DNA from: a virus
IMG/VR virus record: IMGVR_UViG_3300046167_000773
Coordinates: 1-45,871 of that record
DNA: 45,871 bases
Direction: 5' to 3' (one strand)
The translations under genes and the position numbers were made by a program. The notes beneath the pieces are model-generated. The model searched no databases. It was not told where the DNA came from and was given only the letters and a program-made list of their open reading frames with translations. Every line of letters begins with the position of its first letter. The stretch's first letter is position 1. This document shows positions 44,917 to 45,871 of the stretch, one piece after another.

Positions 44917-45871
44917 AATGCTTTTCCTCGTATGCCATTATCTCTTCACCGATTAGCTGCGCTATTTGCGGAACGATTGCATTACCTAAGCATTTAAGTC
45001 GGTATGCTCTGGAGGAAACCCCATTAGCCACTCTACCCACAGAGGGTTCAACGTCCCAGATTTCCATTCTTCGGAGGAATCCCCGCGTACAAATTGGTGG
45101 TTTCCCAACATCGGCTGCATGTTCCCAGTCGGAAGGCCCGCGGCATCCTCGTTTGCTGTTGGCGTCGGCACTGTGTAATGAGCTACCTGGGCCGCAAGAT
45201 GGCCCCTGCCCTTCGGCCTCAGCCGGTAATACTCCTTGAGACTCGCTTGCATGGATGCCGACTGACTCGATGCCGCAGTTGGCGTCAACCATAGATTTTT
45301 CTTTGCCATCGAACTGAGAGATTGACGAATCTTTGCTCCTTCCGAAGAGCTCTGATTGTTCCCGTACTGGGCGGCTGTTGGGGTAGGCAATAATCCACAC
45401 CCTATCTCTGTGGTGGTGGGCGCCAACCGCTGAAGCTGATATGCAGTGCCATTCCGCGTCATACCCGATCTGGGCCAAGTCTCCAAGAACTCTTCCAAAC
45501 CATCTTCCGCTGTCGCCACTAATGAGTGCTGTGACGTTTTCCAAGATTGCGTATCGGGGTTGTATTTCGTCAATAACTCTGGCGAGTTCTCCCCAAAGCC
45601 CACTTCGCTCACCTTCGATACCAGCTTGTTTTCCTGCTGTTGATATGTCTTGGCAAGGGAATCCTCCTGTGATGAGATCGACTCCAATTCCGTCGCCAGC
45701 CAATCGCCCTGCTGTGAGTCCTTTAATGTCTCCATAGTTTTTTATCTCCGGCCATTTTTTAGCCAATACTTTAGACGCATAATCATCAACTTCTGAAAAT
45801 GCTACGGTTTCAAATCCAGCCCTTTCAAGGCCAATAGAAAACCCCCCAATGCCCGCGAATGTGTCTAAAAC
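44903..45871 (-). CDS. dcm-like: DNA cytosine-C5 methyltransferase, spanning the ends of the window
   Basis: The C5-MTase motifs are in order. Motif I DTFAGIGGFS is read from the last bases of the window; GGFPCQD has catalytic Cys75; ENV is at 113-115; HHRDRVW at 155-161. A variable target-recognition region of about 100 residues follows, then YRLKCLGNAIVPQIA (motifs IX-X). The gene has no start before 45871, but positions 6-4 give ATG and 3-1 give CGC in frame. The full protein is then 324 residues, beginning MRVLDTFAGIGG, and overlaps the HNH gene stop as TGATG. Expected role: methylating phage DNA to evade host restriction. A second conserved frame is overprinted on it. Confidence 0.92.
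   Translation of the reverse strand, partial: VLDTFAGIGGFSIGLERAGFETVAFSEVDDYASKVLAKKWPEIKNYGDIKGLTAGRLAGDGIGVDLITGGFPCQDISTAGKQAGIEGERSGLWGELARVIDEIQPRYAILENVTALISGDSGRWFGRVLGDLAQIGYDAEWHCISASAVGAHHHRDRVWIIAYPNSRPVREQSELFGRSKDSSISQFDGKEKSMVDANCGIESVGIHASESQGVLPAEAEGQGPSCGPGSSLHSADANSKRGCRGPSDWEHAADVGKPPICTRGFLRRMEIWDVEPSVGRVANGVSSRAYRLKCLGNAIVPQIAQLIGEEIMAYEEKHYGIL
44986..45735 (-). CDS. Overprinted frame within the methyltransferase gene
   Basis: This 249-residue frame lies wholly inside the methyltransferase gene in another frame of the same strand. It is not random. It carries LLTKYNPDTQSWKTSQHSL, FLETWPRSGMTRNGTAYQL, GLLPTPTAAQYGN and LNPLWVEWLMGFPPEHTDL. These are the hallmarks of a phage protein family often annotated near cytosine methyltransferases. 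Several of its motifs lie over MTase motifs: APTTTEIGCGLLPTP over GAHHHRDRVWIIAYP, and LNPLWVEWLMGFP over VEPSVGRVANGV. Either it is expressed, or the family is a recurrent frame echo of the MTase. The ATG at 45735 has no clear RBS. Confidence 0.5.
   Translation of the reverse strand: METLKDSQQGDWLATELESISSQEDSLAKTYQQQENKLVSKVSEVGFGENSPELLTKYNPDTQSWKTSQHSLVATAEDGLEEFLETWPRSGMTRNGTAYQLQRLAPTTTEIGCGLLPTPTAAQYGNNQSSSEGAKIRQSLSSMAKKNLWLTPTAASSQSASMQASLKEYYRLRPKGRGHLAAQVAHYTVPTPTANEDAAGLPTGNMQPMLGNHQFVRGDSSEEWKSGTLNPLWVEWLMGFPPEHTDLNA

Overview
The window reads as one complete, circular (or circularly permuted) genome of a temperate siphovirus with an HK97-type head. The best proof is at its edges. 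The cytosine-C5 methyltransferase gene runs off the last base on the minus strand, and positions 6-4 supply exactly its missing start (ATG CGC, then the FAGIGGFS motif). That start overlaps the stop of the HNH gene at 6-389 by one base. The host is probably a marine-type gammaproteobacterium of moderate GC: the attP core (9078-9100) matches the 3' end of a gammaproteobacterial tRNA-Asp gene including CCA, and ribosome binding sites are GGAG-type. No host genus can be named.

Layout. (1) Leftward early/replication operon, from 4776 down through 1/45871 to 44385: unknown protein, a PD-(D/E)XK nuclease split by a one-base frameshift, primase, small proteins, an O-like initiator carrying lambda-like iterons inside its gene, a DnaB-like helicase, a NinB-like protein, a zinc-ribbon protein, an HNH/NinG-like protein, a C5 methyltransferase with a second conserved frame overprinted on it, an unknown protein and an HNH nuclease. 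(2) A divergent control region (4777-4963) with an XRE repressor, then a rightward operon (5597-9175): unknown, putative ssDNA-annealing protein, two small proteins, excisionase, tyrosine integrase, and an HNH nuclease sharing the integrase's arm-binding domain. attP lies at the end of that last ORF. (3) Leftward structural operon from 41135 to 9188: TerS, TerL, protease, capsid, a small protein, portal, a 9-kb block of fibre-like genes, connector, neck, tail tube, G/GT chaperones with a lambda-type GGGAAAG slippery site, tape measure, tail tip, fibres, and a lipoprotein. Capsid precedes portal, which is unusual. (4) A rightward moron-like cassette of four small genes (38335-39157) inside the structural operon, behind a palindromic operator. 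(5) A rightward accessory operon (41720-44117) whose later genes are each preceded by a repeated terminator-hairpin/start-associated cassette. It ends at tandem terminators and a 21/22-bp phased direct-repeat array.

The early operon would copy the DNA from the ori inside the initiator gene. The XRE protein probably controls lysogeny, and Int/Xis act at attP. The structural operon builds a long-tailed particle with many fibre-like proteins. I could not recognise an endolysin, holin or spanin anywhere, which is notable for a genome that appears complete.
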